Shown piece by piece: positions 38,601 to 50,479 of a stretch of 64,000 bases of DNA. Below the pieces are notes generated by a model. The model did not search any database and was not told the origin of the DNA. It worked only from the letters and a program-made list of their open reading frames with translations. Position 1 is the stretch's first letter, and every line of letters starts with the position of its first letter. Made by a program: the position numbers and the translations under genes. Source of the stretch: Anolis sagrei (taxonomy: Eukaryota > Chordata > Lepidosauria > Squamata > Anolidae). The stretch lies in the NCBI RefSeq assembly GCF_037176765.1, contig NC_090023.1:142959366-143023365 (forward strand), given 5' to 3'.

Positions 38601-41377
38601 ATCCTCTCTCTATACTTGCCAAACAGGTCTGGGTATAAAGGGAAACCAGATCACAGAACCGGAGGTAACATATTTTAACTTCAGCCTCATACAAAGAATA
38701 AATGCTTTGGAAAATTGACCTTTCCTTTTGGCATTTTGCAGTTAGAATTATTTAGCAAAATGCACATTAGTCTTAGATGTCTCGATCCAGCTGAGACATG
38801 ATCTAAACATGTTTGCAACATTTGAGATGTTCTACAGTTGGTCCTCTATGGCAACACAAATTCAACCATTGACAGCTTGAAAGAAGCCTTGATTTTGCAT
38901 TTTACATAAAGGACACCATTTTACTACGCCATTGTATATAATGGGTTTTTAACATCCATGGATTTTGGTATCCATGAGGTTCCTGGGACTAAATTCCAGT
39001 GGATACCAAGTGCCCTCTGTAATTATTAAATACAGCATTAGTTGACTGTTACATACTTTTTGCTATATAATAATGATTTATTTCTGAAAGAATTAATGAA
39101 CACTATGTTGTCTGTATTTTTTCTATGAAAGCGTGACATCTTACAGAGTATAGTAGAGTTCTGTGATGGTCTTGTTTTTAAAAATTGGGAGTTTACGCTT
39201 GAAATTGATTGATCTACTGGTTGACAGTATCGCTCTGGAGATAATATACAACCAGCTATATCTCTACCAGTAACTAGGCTCCTTTAATCAGCAAGTTGTT
39301 ATGTGAAAAGACTCTGGATCAGTCTTCTTCAACCTTTAAAAAATAATTGATTAGTATTATTACTATTTGTTTTAGTCACAATGTTCGGTAGAACTGCGAG
39401 CTACCTATCATGAAACCATAGGGTTTGTCAGAATTCTGATTGGGGAACCTTAGGGTCAGCAATGGTTTTCTTGCTTCCTTTTTCTTCTTATCTTTGGAAA
39501 AATATTCACCGACTTTTCTCAGAATTCAGAGTAGAGATTTATTATTAATTGATTAACAATATGCAAATATAGTGGATGAAATATGTAGTACAACCCCCAC
39601 AACCCTAGGACTGGTACCTGTGGTTATATTTGTTCATGTCAGACAAAGTATGTTCTCTCCAGGCATTTTCTAGATCCTCCAGAATGACTCTACTGAATTG
39701 TGTGTGTATGGGTATGTGTGTGATTGTTCAGAGGAGTTTGCTGTTGCCTTCCTCTAAGAAAGAGAGAGTGTAACTTGCTCAGGGTCACCCAGTAAGCTCC
39801 TTGTTTAGCTTTCCAGAGGGATACTCTTGCTGTTGCTGGGGGAACATTAAGAGAAGTGGTGGTCCTCACGAAGCTTTTCCTTGATTTGAGTCTACTGGGA
39901 GGAGGCTGATAGCCATGCAGTGGATGGCTTCCACAGTGTTCAACCTTGTTTCTCTCACAGTTAGCAGCAACTTCTCATTGCACATCGGGGCGGGGGGGGG
40001 GGGGATGCCAACTAGCTTGCAGAGTCTATCAACAGGTGTAGGTTTGACATTCTGTGACTATTCTGCATGTTTCATTCAGTGCTATGTTCACCTGTTTCGT
40101 ATGAACAGACCTGTGCCAAACAGGCAGGCATACTCAGCAGTTGTGTAAGACAGGGCTGATGATCTTATTAATTTTGTGTCTGCTCCCCATGTGCTGCCAG
40201 TAAGTTTCCACAGGATGTTATTGCTATTAATTCCCTACATCTTTAGACACTATCTAGTCACTCCCAAACATAAAGGAATAAACTGTAAACAGCTTTCTTG
40301 TAAACGGTTTTACAAGCCTTTGTGGATACTGAATTTATTTGTTTTGGTCATATCTTGTTTTGTGAGTAAGCTGCAAGGTATAATCTATGCAAATAAATAT
40401 CCAAAATATTTTATAATCTATACAAATAAAATTCAGTTCAAGACAACACAGGTTCAAAACCTTAAGGTTTGTTACTCAGAAATAATTTGAATTATTCTCC
40501 AATTAAAATGGAATGGAATGAATCTAGTTTGTCTGGTGTCCAGCTGGTCTAGGGTGCAAAGCCTAGTGAATCTGCTCCAGCTGGAAGGCTAATGGACTTT
40601 AGTTCAGTATTCTAAAGTGTCTTGCTTTATAATCACATATAACTTGGAATATTGTGCAAAAAAACCCTTTTTTGAATAGTAGATAAAAAAGAAGTAGAAA
40701 CTGTTGTGCAATAATATTTTTTCTAATGCACTTTGATAGTGTTCTCCCCCAGGTAAATGCTTAAGTTTCTAGAAGCCCTTTAAATATAAATAAGTAACGA
40801 ATCAAGTTAATAGGCTGTTTTCACTGCCATGATAATGCATTGGCAAATATCAGTTGCTGCAAAGTTATTCAAACTGGGCATAGATTTTTTTCTGTATAAT
40901 CTGTTGGTCAGCGAATAGACATATTAATAACTGCTGTTGAGTTTAAAATGTATAACTGATTTCCATGGGAACAAATATTGACAAATACATATTGGAATAT
41001 TACATTTTGTTGGCCCCTTTGATTTTGAAATGCATGCTTTTTAATTGCAGACTTTAAAAATTTCAAAAAGTCTCTGCTCACTTGATTATGAGGATGATGA
41101 CAATGATGACACACAGATGAAGACCATTGTCTCCTCTCCATGCGACTCAAATGACTTTATGAACATAACCACTCCTGGTTTAAGCCTAGAAGAGGATCCG
41201 CTAAAGGCTGTCTGGTGCCATGGCTCACAGCAAGCCAATTTCAGCATGAGGAGCTCCGTGGAAGTGGCTGCTATGTGCGAAAGTGAAGAAGAAACTAGTG
41301 ACTGTGAGAGCACTGAAGAAGGCATCTTTCCTCTGGACTATGAGGCCATAGATCTAGAGCAGATAGAAAATAATTGA
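35610..41377 (+). CDS. FAM53A: FAM53A, FAM53-family nuclear protein (4 coding exons)
   Basis: Exons 35610-35687, 36163-36217, 37376-38175 and 41051-41377; GT/AG borders, phases agree, 1,260 nt give 419 residues (human about 398). It starts MVTLITEKLKNQTLDDLACK, matching the family N-terminus MVTLITEKLQSQSLDD. Residues 114-127 are TPPPKRHCRSLSEP, the family's most conserved block, followed by WCRSPWKPGSSKIWTPMSKR. A basic NLS-like KKSRLKRRR is at 285-293, then RPSLDFLKM. Exon 4 opens TLKISKSLCSLDYEDDD and the protein ends DLEQIENN, both diagnostic for FAM53A rather than B or C. The family is nuclear; its molecular role is poorly known, and FAM53B promotes beta-catenin nuclear entry. The ATG has a good context (ACCATGG). 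It lies downstream of SLBP as in human. Confidence 0.96.
36163..36217 (+). CDS. FAM53A: FAM53A coding exon 2
   Basis: YSDEKQNKSHSLFPFEVS plus one base, matching human YSAETLNKSGRLFPLELN. Acceptor TTGCAG|T, donor G|GTAAGT. Confidence 0.93.
36218..37375 (+). other. FAM53A intron 2
   Basis: One SINE (36923-37143). The rest is AT-rich with nothing recognised. Confidence 0.8.
36923..37143 (+). mobile_element. Sauria-type SINE, 3'-shortened
   Basis: Head AAAGCCCCTGGTGTTGCAGTG, GCTGACCGAAAGGTTGGCAG, then AAACATGCAAATGTGAGTAG and CCGCTTCGGCGGGAAGG. It breaks off after GCCACGTGACC, before the Bov-B-like tail. Confidence 0.85.
37376..38175 (+). CDS. FAM53A: FAM53A coding exon 3 (main exon)
   Basis: 800 nt, residues 45-311. 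Holds TPPPKRHCRSLSEP, SKIWTPMSKRRC, a Ser-rich stretch, RRRLSLSQEH, SSANSTPTSTPELSRS, the SQPCVL block, the NLS and RPSLDFLKMTR. Acceptor TCTACAG|A, donor CGG|GTGAGA. Confidence 0.97.
38888..39019 (-). mobile_element. Tigger-like MITE fragment
   Basis: Same blocks as 47560-47716: TTTTGCATTTTACATAAAGG, CATTGTATATAATGGG, TATCCATGAGGTTCC and a final CCCTCTG before TA. One end is missing. Confidence 0.6.
39690..39800 (-). mobile_element. MIR-like SINE fragment
   Basis: TTTGCTGTTGCCTTCCTCT, GAGAGAGTGTAACTTGCTC and AGGGTCACCCAGTAAG read as the reverse of a CORE/MIR-like SINE middle. Confidence 0.5.
39820..40225 (-). mobile_element. LINE ORF2 relic (copy 2 of the CCHC-end family)
   Basis: The minus strand gives NNILWKLTGSTWGADTKLIR then TTAEYAC, and further on HPLHGYQPPPSRLKSRKSF. 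These blocks match 14410-15215 and 51395-51905. Confidence 0.7.
41051..41377 (+). CDS. FAM53A: FAM53A coding exon 4 (terminal)
   Basis: 108 codons plus TGA at 41375-41377. Starts TLKISKSLCSLDYEDDDNDD then TQMKTIVSSPCDS and ends DLEQIENN, closely matching human. The middle is Glu-rich. Acceptor AATTGCAG|A. Confidence 0.96.
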   Translation, partial: TLKISKSLCSLDYEDDDNDDTQMKTIVSSPCDSNDFMNITTPGLSLEEDPLKAVWCHGSQQANFSMRSSVEVAAMCESEEETSDCESTEEGIFPLDYEAIDLEQIENN

Positions 41378-41630
41378 GCCAAAGACATCCTAAAAATTAG
41401 TATTGTATGTTTCACCAGAAATGTTACTGGGCGATGATACTACCTGTGTTTCTGACTTCCTGCACCTTGAGTAGTCTACCTACTGCTTGAGTGAGAAACA
41501 AGAAGGGTGAGTTATAAAAACAGTTGGCACTGAATTATAGATGAATACAGGGACACTTTCAGAGCAATATGTGGAGAAATCATTTGATTTAGATATTTTT
41601 TTAAATAAATGTCTATTCTTTCCAACTCAG
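41378..41630 (+). other. FAM53A: FAM53A 3' UTR, minimal extent
   Basis: Non-repeat sequence after the stop, with AATAAA at 41604-41609. The real 3' UTR may extend further; sequence to about 42880 is also free of recognised repeats. Confidence 0.5.
41604..41609 (+). terminator. FAM53A: candidate FAM53A poly(A) signal AATAAA
   Basis: First canonical hexamer after the stop (227 bp), with TGTCTATTCTTT downstream. Whether it is the one used cannot be told. Confidence 0.45.
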
Positions 41631-44300
41631 AGACTGAATATTTTTGAAACAAGATTTTGAAAGAGTATTCAGTGCTGCAGCGGGATTTTAAAGTATCTTG
41701 CAACATAATTAAACATGTGAATGGGTTGCATAATGAAATTTCTAGCAAACCATACGTCCAAAGTATATATGGTAACTGCCTTGTATGGTGAGTAGTTTGG
41801 GCTTTGTATACACGTCAAAATTTGGTTCACATGCTGTTGGCATCATTGAATGTTCATGGATTTGCATTTGCCTACCTTTGGTGGAATGAGCAGCATGTGA
41901 AACAGACGACACTTACCAAATTAGGTGGCCATAACAGCCTTGTCAGGACTGCCCAAACCGTGGATATTCTAGCTGCTAAATATATACATACCTTCAGTTT
42001 TTGTGCCATGTTGTAATGGGAACATAGAATGTATATGAGTATTGATATCTAAAAATGTCACATTGCACCTTTTGTAAATCAGCACTAAGACTATCATAAC
42101 CTTTGTTTACCTACAAATTATGCCCCACTTAAACTGTTGTGTTACCTGAAACAATGTTCCTGAGCCTTTTCTGGGCACTTCTTGTCTGTTTATTCAACAT
42201 GCAAAGGAAGCAGGGAAAATGTACTAGTCCTAATGCTTCAATTGTCAGGTTAGGCAGTTTCAAAAGGAGAATATTCTGTAGCCATGGATGCTCTCCTTTT
42301 CAAATTGTTGCTCTAAAGATCAGGACAAGATTAGCATGCTCCTCCTCCATACAGACTGAATAGAGAAGTGGAACATGCGAGGAGAATTTGAGTGGGTTGG
42401 ATTGCAAGTAACTGCTACTGTGGTTAAGAGGAATGTATAACAAAAATACTTGAACTTCCATGAAGGGATTTTGCAATTATGAGTTTCCCAATAAGGTTGT
42501 CTTTTCAGAAAAACTAAGTGGAAACTGGTCCTTGAAATACATGCTTCTTGTTTTCAATGTTGTCTGAATTTTAATTATCTTTAAGTCTGTTTTTTTTTGT
42601 TCTATATAGGATTTAGTTGTGTAAATTGGAAGTGGTTCACAGTTGTTCTCATGCAAATCTGAAACATAAGACAGATTTCCTATTGCTGGATAGTAGGAAA
42701 TCCATATTGGGTATTCCATTTGTCTGTCCTGCAGATCAGTTTCAGTCAGAAACACCAATATTTATCATACACCCTCTGAGAAGACTGACTGGAATTCTTG
42801 ATGTGTTTGTACTGGAATCCTTAAAAATATATATTTTAAAGATGTGTGTGAGTGGACAGTGTAAAATGCCAGCGTTATATTAATTGCTAATTTTAGGGCC
42901 TGAATGTATGGCACAGCCCATGACAGTTTGCTTTATAATAATAATAATACCCATGTATACTCACTCAGCATTTGGTGAGGATATGATAAAAATCTGTATG
43001 GAGAAGCCATCAGAAGAAGAATCCCTGGGATGAGCTGTGATTATGATTTACAAAAGCATCAAGCTACAGGAGACAACCAACTTACAACAAAGAAAGAAGC
43101 TGAGCTGAAGAAGTGGATACTGAAGGCTGGCAGGGAGGTAGATTGGTGCAAAATATCCTTTACACCTTTGGGATAATGAGAGACTTAGGACAAATCTATG
43201 CTGACCACTTAGATCAGTTCAGAACTGGGTTGGCAGAAATCAGTGTTGCTGTGCAGATGATTAGACAGCCATGTCTGGAATAGGTTTGAAACCAGGATGG
43301 TGATTACATGGGCAATGGAAGGTGGCCTCAAACAAGTTCCAGAATCAGAAGTTAAATGAAAATCATGTATTTGTATGGCATATTGTGTCATGTTTTGTTA
43401 AAACAGACTTATGGCAAATAATATCAGGCAACAAGCCTTCTATAAGATTGCCAACGCGTGAAGGTGAGAAATATTGTAGAGAGACAGATTCACAGTGCTG
43501 TTGCTTTCATTGGTGAGAGGGATGGGGTGAGCTGGCAGTATGGCAAGCTAGTTGACATAACCTGTAGTGGCACCAGAAGCATTGGAATTTGTAGCAGTTC
43601 TAGAACAGAGGGCACTACACTCTGGGTGTCTGGGTGAGGGTGTGTATTACATGTACATACGTATGGGCTGAGGATCATGCATCTCTCTCATGCACATCAG
43701 GACAATGCACAGGGTGGAGAATTGAGAAGGAAGCTAGATTCCTCCGCATTTCATGTATCCACATGCACACCCAGCAAGCAAAGTCTCAACTCCTAGAGTC
43801 ACTTGGTACTTACAGAAAAGTCTTTGGTGGGCATAAAATAGTGAGGGAACATCAGAGAGGCCGTTGATGGCCAAAAGAGGGTGGAGTGAATGAGATCTAG
43901 TCATTTAAATTTGGAAATTTTAAACATTTTTAATTTTTTTAAATGCATTGTGGTCTTTGGAAACAAACATATATTTAAAAGGGGTCAAGGATAAAGGTTA
44001 AGAACCACCGACTTAGAACTAAAATATTCGAAACAGTGTATAATGGTAAAGTGATCTTCCTCACATAATAGTCGCACTCACCTGCTCGTACGCCTACTCC
44101 TTGGAGCCATGGGGCTTCCTAGCTGAGAGAACTCCTACCGCTCCAAAGAGCAGCCATGTGTGTGGGTGAAGGCTGTCTTGCTCATGCGCCTGGAGATGAA
44201 AGCTATGGGGCTTCCCTTGGCAGACAGCTAAGGAAAGTCCTGTCTGTCCGAGGAGCAGACACACAGGCAACTTTGCAGCTGTCAGCCAAGGAAAGTCCCA
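41631..44300. other. downstream of FAM53A, nothing recognised
   Basis: No gene or confident repeat. A frame at about 43000-43180 reads YGEAIRRRIPGMSCDY.. and resembles nothing I can name. Confidence 0.55.
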
Positions 44301-44324
44301 TGGCCCTAAGTATTTTTTCACTGC

Positions 44325-44405
44325 ATACAGTTGCCACCACATAACAGTTACACCTTTTTCCCCACCCCCAGGGGAAAAAAGTGTGACTACTATGCAGTGA
44401 AATAT
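44325..44405. repeat. inverted repeat, MITE-like
   Basis: Arms 44340-44363 and 44371-44394 are complementary at 20 of 24 positions (CATAACAGTTACACC..CCCC). ACTGCATA and TATGCAGT extend the symmetry outward. The element probably reaches to about 44410. Confidence 0.55.
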
Positions 44406-44409
44406 GGTA

Positions 44410-47040
44410 TACACACATTATCTACATTTCAAATGGTTCATTATCTAGATGTCAAGAATAAGTTTGTGTTAGGAGCAACACAAAATATATACTTGAAACG
44501 AGTTACAGAATTCATTGTCAGGTTAGCTGTTACAAAAATTAGGGGCCAAAGGACAAAGAAGTAAAAAAAGGGCAGATTTCAGGGACACTGTCTGCAGTCA
44601 CACCGACTTCCAAAAAGAGAGGTATCAAGGTGTCATTTTACGTCAAGTGACTCATCATAGGCTATGCTAACTAGGGAAATCAGAATTGCAAACAAACATA
44701 CGGAAGACTGCACGATATTCCTGCTTTACACCAGACATGCAGCTAGTGACATGCAGGCTTCATCAGAGGTCTGTGTATTTTGTTGTTGCAGAGTTGTGTA
44801 TCCATCATTTGCAATGACTACTCTTCCCCAATTCATGGATTTTCTGCAATAGCTTGGATCAGCTGCCATTCTGAAGCTGGCTGAGAGTAGGGGCAATGTA
44901 CAAGAAGCATCTTGCAGTGCCCCACAACCAGACACAGACTGATGACATCATCAGCCAAGGTCTAGGTAGATTTCAATGATGTCATTTGTCTGCCTCTGAC
45001 TAGAGTGCTAGAGTGCATAGGCAGACACTTCTCTACCTCAATAAAAGCACACTGGATCCCAAAATCAGAGGAATACAGTGAGATGTTTGTTTTTTCTAAG
45101 AACAAGCTGGCTAGAATACAATTTCCCCTTCTTTACTCATCACCACCTACTTGGACAATAAAAGTGGTTCAGTTATGTTCTGCATAATGATAACATCTCT
45201 GGCACTTCCACTCAAGAGAATAAGGTAGCTGGTGATTTGAAAGACATTCACTTGGAAACCTGGAGAATTACTACTAGTCAGAACAGACAGCTATTCCTAC
45301 ATGGCATAACACACCTCATGTTTCTTATGATTTTCTGTCATGAATTTTGATTGTATTTGAATTGTTGGGCAATGTTTGCAAATCAGTCAATAGTATCAGT
45401 CAAGTCAAACAAGGAATATAAACCATGTGTTCTATGCATTTACATCACTCCAGTTCTGTCATTGATAGCTTTGAGTAATACACAACCTGTCCATGTCTTG
45501 GTTGAAGCACAGTGGCTCCTAAACTGTTTCCAGCAGAAGCACAATACAACATAACAGTTGTTCTGGCCTTTACGTTTTCACTAATCTCCCTATATATCAG
45601 AAAATTTTGAAATCTCGGGACTTTTATGTGATGAATCGCATAAACAGCCACAAGCCAGGCTTATTCACTGGCTCTTATTATATCTCCTACCAACCATAGT
45701 CCTACTGAGTTTCATTTTTTTATGTTCCTCTTGAGAAACAACAGAAGGTATGAACATGGTATTTTTCTTCTGCCATAAGATCTGTTCCTATGACTACAGG
45801 AAACAAAGAGACAAAAATGCAAAGCAGGACCTGAATCCCTGGGATAGGATACACAGGGGAAAGCCCTATAGAACCATTTGTCTTCCTTTGCAACGATTTC
45901 CTAGGACATGGGATAAAGCTGAAGTGACATTTTAGTATGAAAAAGGCAGGGGTTGAACTTAGTACAAAAACAAAACTACACATTACAATGATGACTTACA
46001 AGGCTAACCATAAATATTTTCAACTACAAAAATGATGAGATAGTCATGTTGATCATTTAAAAAACCAAAAATGTGAAGTACATGTGGAGGTGATGCAATT
46101 TTTTACTCTAGCATCTGAAGCTTGCTGGCTCTTTTAACGGGCAAGGAATGGTTAAGGTCTGCATATGACTTGGTTGTGAGAGAACTTGGTGGCTGAATAG
46201 GGGACTCCCAAGCTGAAGAGAGTTGGAGTATACATACCACCTTTCACTGTGACCAGATTTTCCATCATTAGATAAAGCAATTCAGTTTGTCTCCTATTGA
46301 ACTACTTTTCCTGCCATATCACCTACTCTATATATTCATGTATATAAGTCTAGATAGTTCAGAAAAAAACTCCCACAAATCAGTGTAAATATTGTACATT
46401 AATTATATTTTTAAAGGAATGGTTTCCTTCTCTGAGGGTGCATCCAGACATAGCTAAAACTCGAGGAAACAGGTTAAAATAAAATAGCCCACTTCTGCAT
46501 GGGTTGTAGTCCCCACTCCCAACCCAAACCCTGCACTTTCACTGGGTGGAGGGTGGCTACATGCAATCCTAAGTCAAATCGGGATGGCATGAAGCCACTC
46601 CATTTGGACCCCAAAACTTAGTGGATAGTCTTGCTGACAGCACAGGCCTCTTCCTATAGTCCTCCTAGCATGAGAAAATGACATGTTAGGAGAGGGGAGG
46701 AGGGAAATCCTGGGAGTCAGTTCCCATGTTGTTTGGACACGTCTGGTAAAAGCGAGATAGGTCTCGCATTAAAGGCTTGTCTAGAAGGGCTCTGAGTAGA
46801 GTGACAATAGGCAAGAGTATACTCCCAGGAGAACCTAAAAGAAGAACCAACCCCACTACGATGTTGCTTCTGAAATTCTTGAATGGATGGGAAAATGGCA
46901 GCGGGGAAGCCCTTTGAGGCAACATTGGTTCTCCCCCCTCTCTACAAAATGACCACCAAACTATCAATGGGTCATATAAAAAGCCATAATTTTGGCCCCC
47001 TTGACTAATACATGAGGTTGACTTATACATGAGTATATAC
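44410..47040. other. intergenic, nothing recognised
   Basis: About 2.6 kb without a supportable gene. A TTGACTTATACATGAGTATATAC stretch at 47017-47040 is a fragment of a common reptile repeat, family not named. Confidence 0.5.
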
Positions 47041-47172
47041 CAGGTATGGGCAAACATCAGCCCTCTGGATGTTTTGGATTTCAACTCCTACAATCTCTAA
47101 CAGCCTACCAGCTGTTAGGAATTGTGGGAGTTGGTCCAAAACACCCGGAGGGGCAACTTTTTCCCATGCCTG
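47041..47172. mobile_element. palindromic MITE (GGCATGGGCAAAC family), full
   Basis: Starts CAGGTATGGGCAAAC and ends TTTTTCCCATGCCTG, with CTAACAGCCTACCAGCTGTTAG at the centre. The flanking 8 bp match at 6 positions (GTATATAC and CTATATAT). Confidence 0.75.
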
Positions 47173-47491
47173 CTATATATGGTACCTTAATTTCCAAGCC
47201 TGACAGCAAAGAGGATTTCTGAGATGATCACTGCACTCTGATAACACAAGAACCTGTGGTGTCGTAAAGCACAGAAACAGAACCAGATGCTTGTGGCTGC
47301 ATACAAAGAAAGGACATTTTATTCCCTTTTTCTGTTGCTTTTGTTCCTAGTTAATTCCCAGCCTTTTGTGAGAGTTTTGTGCAGCCAATATACATGCAGA
47401 TTTTATAATGCTACAGAAAATTGGCCAATGAGAGATCTCTTCTGTGTCTTTGGTCTAAGGAACCAGATGGGCATACCTTCTTTTTGAGGTA

Positions 47492-47716
47492 CAGTCAGCT
47501 TTCCTTATCCATGGCTCAATCATCCCTTGTTTGAAACACCCATACACATTTTATATAATATACATAAGAATCCCAAATGCAAATCTTGATTTTGCCATTT
47601 TATATACAGGACACCATTTAGCACGGCATTGTATATAATGGGATTTGAGTATCCATAGTTTAGCTATGCATAGAGGGCCCTGGAACCAAACCCTAGCTTG
47701 TACTGAGGGCCCACTG
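47492..47716. mobile_element. Tigger-like MITE, complete, TA target
   Basis: 225 bp between TA dinucleotides (47490-47491, 47717-47718). Ends CAGTCAGCTTTCCTTATCC and GTACTGAGGGCCCACTG. Contains ATTGTATATAATGGGATTTG. Confidence 0.75.
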
Positions 47717-47718
47717 TA

Positions 47719-48071
47719 CAGCATTTCAGAAATTGTGTCCTAAACAAATACTGTGTGCTCCCTCACCCATCCAGCGCAGAAAAATGATTTGAAATTAGCT
47801 GTCAGTGCCACTTGGCAAATGGATCATCTATTGTGAAAAGGTAGCAATAAAAGTTGTTTCCCCAGAACTCACTTATGTATTCCATAAAAACAACAATGTC
47901 AACAGGTGATAGTTGTTTTTAACCCTGAAAATTTGCATAATACATAGAGCAACACAGAAAGTGAAGTCCTACATAACCTATAATTTTGTTTTCATAACTC
48001 CTACAGTGCAATAAAGTAGTGATAAGAAACTTTACCAGGCCAATTAGATTTGATGCAGATGACCCACTGGT
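47719..48071. other. intergenic, nothing recognised
   Basis: AT-rich; no feature recognised. Confidence 0.55.
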
Positions 48072-48681
48072 GGCAAAAAAAGCCAACAGGATTTTGGCCT
48101 GCATCAATAGGAGTCTAGTGTCTAGATAAAGGGAAGTAATGCTACTCCTCTATTCCGCTTTGGTTAGACCACACCTGGAATATTGTGTCCAATTCTGGGC
48201 ACCACAATTGAAAAGAGATATTGACAAGCTGGAATGTGTCCAGAGGAGGGTGACTAAAATGACCAAGGGTCTGGAGAACAAGCCTTATGAGGAGCAGCTT
48301 AAGGAGCTGGGCATGTTTAGCCTGAAGAAGAGAAGGCTGAGAGAAGACATGGTAGCCATGTATAAATATGTGAGAGGAAGTCATAGGGAGGAGGGAGCAA
48401 GCTTGTTTTCTGCTGCCCTGGAGACTAGGATGCGGAACAATGGCTTCAAACTACAAGAGAGGAGATTCCATCTGAACATGAGGAAGAACTTCCTGACTGT
48501 GAGACCTGTTCAGCAGTGGAACTCTCTGCCCCGGAGTGTGGTGGAGGCTCCTTCTTTGGAGGCTTTTAAACAGAGGCTGGATCGCCATCTGTCAGGGGTG
48601 CTGTGAATGCAGTTTTCCTGCTTCTTGGCAGGGGGTTGGACTGGATGGCCCATGAGGTCTCTTCCAACTCTAGGATTCTAA
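48072..48681 (+). mobile_element. CR1 LINE ORF2 C-terminus and 3' end
   Basis: An open frame of 155 codons (48139-48606) reads [59 protein letters not shown] and AVQ-type [20 protein letters not shown], the CR1 RT C-terminus. The 3' UTR ends GGTTGGACTGGATGGCCC..AGGATTCTA. It is the best preserved CR1 in the window. Confidence 0.92.
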
Positions 48682-48689
48682 GACAGTTT

Positions 48690-48840
48690 TAAGCAGTGGA
48701 TTTTAATATTGAGATAAATGCTTTTAGTGTTTATGTATGCATATAATGAATTCTTGTCCCGGTATTGAATGTTTGCCGTATATATCCTGTGCTCCGCCCT
48801 GAGTCCCCTTCGGGGTGAGAAGGGTGGAATATAAATGTTT
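48690..48840 (+). mobile_element. L2-type LINE 3' end feeding a microsatellite
   Basis: TATTGAATGTTTGCCGTATA, CCGCCCTGAGTCCCCTTCGG, GGTGGAATATAAATGTTTTA. The tail runs directly into the pentanucleotide array. Confidence 0.7.
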
Positions 48841-49194
48841 TATAAAATAAAATAAAATAAAATAAAATAAAATAAAATAAAATAAAATAAAATAAAATAA
48901 AATAAAACAAAACAAAACAAAACAAAACAAAACAAAACAAAACAAAACAAAACAAAACACAACACAACACAACACAACACAACACAACACAACACAACAC
49001 AACACAACACAAAACACAAAACACAAAACACAAAACACAAAACACAACAAAACACAACACAACACAACACAACACAACACAACACAACACAACACAACAC
49101 AACACAACACAACACAACACAACACAACAAAACACAACAAAACACAACAAAACAAAACAAAACAAAACAAAACAAAACAAAACAAAACAAAACA
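48841..49194 (+). repeat. pentanucleotide array with blocks of variant units
   Basis: About 355 bp. Order: AAAAT units (to about 48907), AAAAC (to 48958), AACAC (to 49010), a short AAAACAC heptamer block (to about 49047), AACAC again (to 49128), then mixed and AAAAC units to 49194. The minus strand gives long Cys/Phe/Val/Leu-only open frames, which are artefacts. Confidence 0.95.
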
Positions 49195-50015
49195 CACTTT
49201 CTCCTAATCCGTATGTAGTCTCTACATAGGGACTGTGAAAGTCCCCCAAAACCACTTACCAGTATATCGGACTCCCCAAACCCCAGTAATTAGTGAACAG
49301 TCCCTGGAGCTCACACCCTTTCGACTGTTGAGTGATTCCAGTTTTTTTTAGAAATAACAAACACCCATATTTGGAGGAAAGTGCATGACTGTGAGAGTCA
49401 CCACAAGATGGTAGCAATGCTCTATTTAAATAGCAATTCATTTTGCGGTCCCTTTCTAATATAGGTTTCCTTTCATTGTTGCCAAACATGCAGAGTTGTT
49501 GCTTTTGTATATCATCCCACCTTTCTCAGAAGGGCTTGTGTTTATCTTGTACACCAAGAATGTATAAAGTGTGGCCCCAAAGCAACTTTTTTTTGCAGCA
49601 CTGGAGGATATACATGCCTCCTTACAACTCTAAACGCTGAGGGATGCTATTGGCCATTCTGCTACGATTTTAAGTTATTGGTTGGTGGGGGTTAGTATCG
49701 CAACTTTCAGAGTTCACAATTTTCTGTCACTTCTAGTCAATTTCCTTTTTGAAAAAATGGGCTTCTATATGCCCAAGGGAGCTGAGAGGAGATCCCAAAT
49801 AGCTGAAAATGAGTGAAATTGCTCATAGCATCCCTGCAGATCCTGGGGGAGAGAGAATAAGGAATGACTAGAAATAAGGCTCCAGAATCCTTGAAGGCAT
49901 CTATAAAACTCTCAACAACCACCATCTTTGATGACGACTTAGGAAAACTGGTCTATGGGCCTGGGCTACTTTGGGAGGGAGAGGGTGCCTTCACCTTGCA
50001 CTTATTTTTATATAA
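49195..50015. other. intergenic, nothing recognised
   Basis: No gene or repeat recognised. Confidence 0.55.
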
Positions 50016-50297
50016 AAAACTGGGAAGACCTGGCCCTTGAGCGCTCCAGCTGGAGGTCAGCTGTGACCAGCAGTACTGTAGAATTTGAAGAGGCACAAAT
50101 GGAGGGCGAAAGAGAGAAACGTGCCAAGAGGAAGGCGTGTCAAGCCAACCCGACCGGGATAACCTTCCACCTGAGAACCGATGCCTTCACTGTGGGAGAA
50201 GATGCAGATCAAGAATAGGGCTCGACAGTCACCTACGGACCCACTGCCAGTACACTGATCTTGGAGGACAATCCTACTCGGACAACGAGGGATCACC

Positions 50298-50327
<30 letters not shown>
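50016..50327 (+). mobile_element. non-LTR retrotransposon 3' end with (AAGT)n tail, copy 2
   Basis: NWEDLALERSSWRSAVTSST then VEFEEAQMEGEREKRAKRK and FTVGEDADQE before a stop, followed by about 8 AAGT units. Better preserved than 481-1000. Confidence 0.72.
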
Positions 50328-50328
<1 letters not shown>

Positions 50329-50479
50329 TTTTTATATACTACCAATGTATGGATTCTAGAGATCTTTATTCATAAGATTTTGGAATGAAAGGTCTCCCTC
50401 CAAGAGCTATTGCACTTTTACTGCCATTCAAACTGGCACTTTAAGGCTTCTATGTAAATATAATATATTATAGTAATAA

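Larger units (their letters stand above)
38176..41050 (+). other. FAM53A intron 3
   Basis: Contains a Tigger-like fragment (38888-39019), a MIR-like fragment (39690-39800) and a LINE relic (39820-40225). The rest is AT-rich with nothing recognised. Confidence 0.8.

Noticed and set aside
48724-49255. Long minus-strand frames made only of Cys, Phe, Val and Leu
   Set aside because: They are the translation of the pentanucleotide array; five-base units give stop-free frames without being genes.
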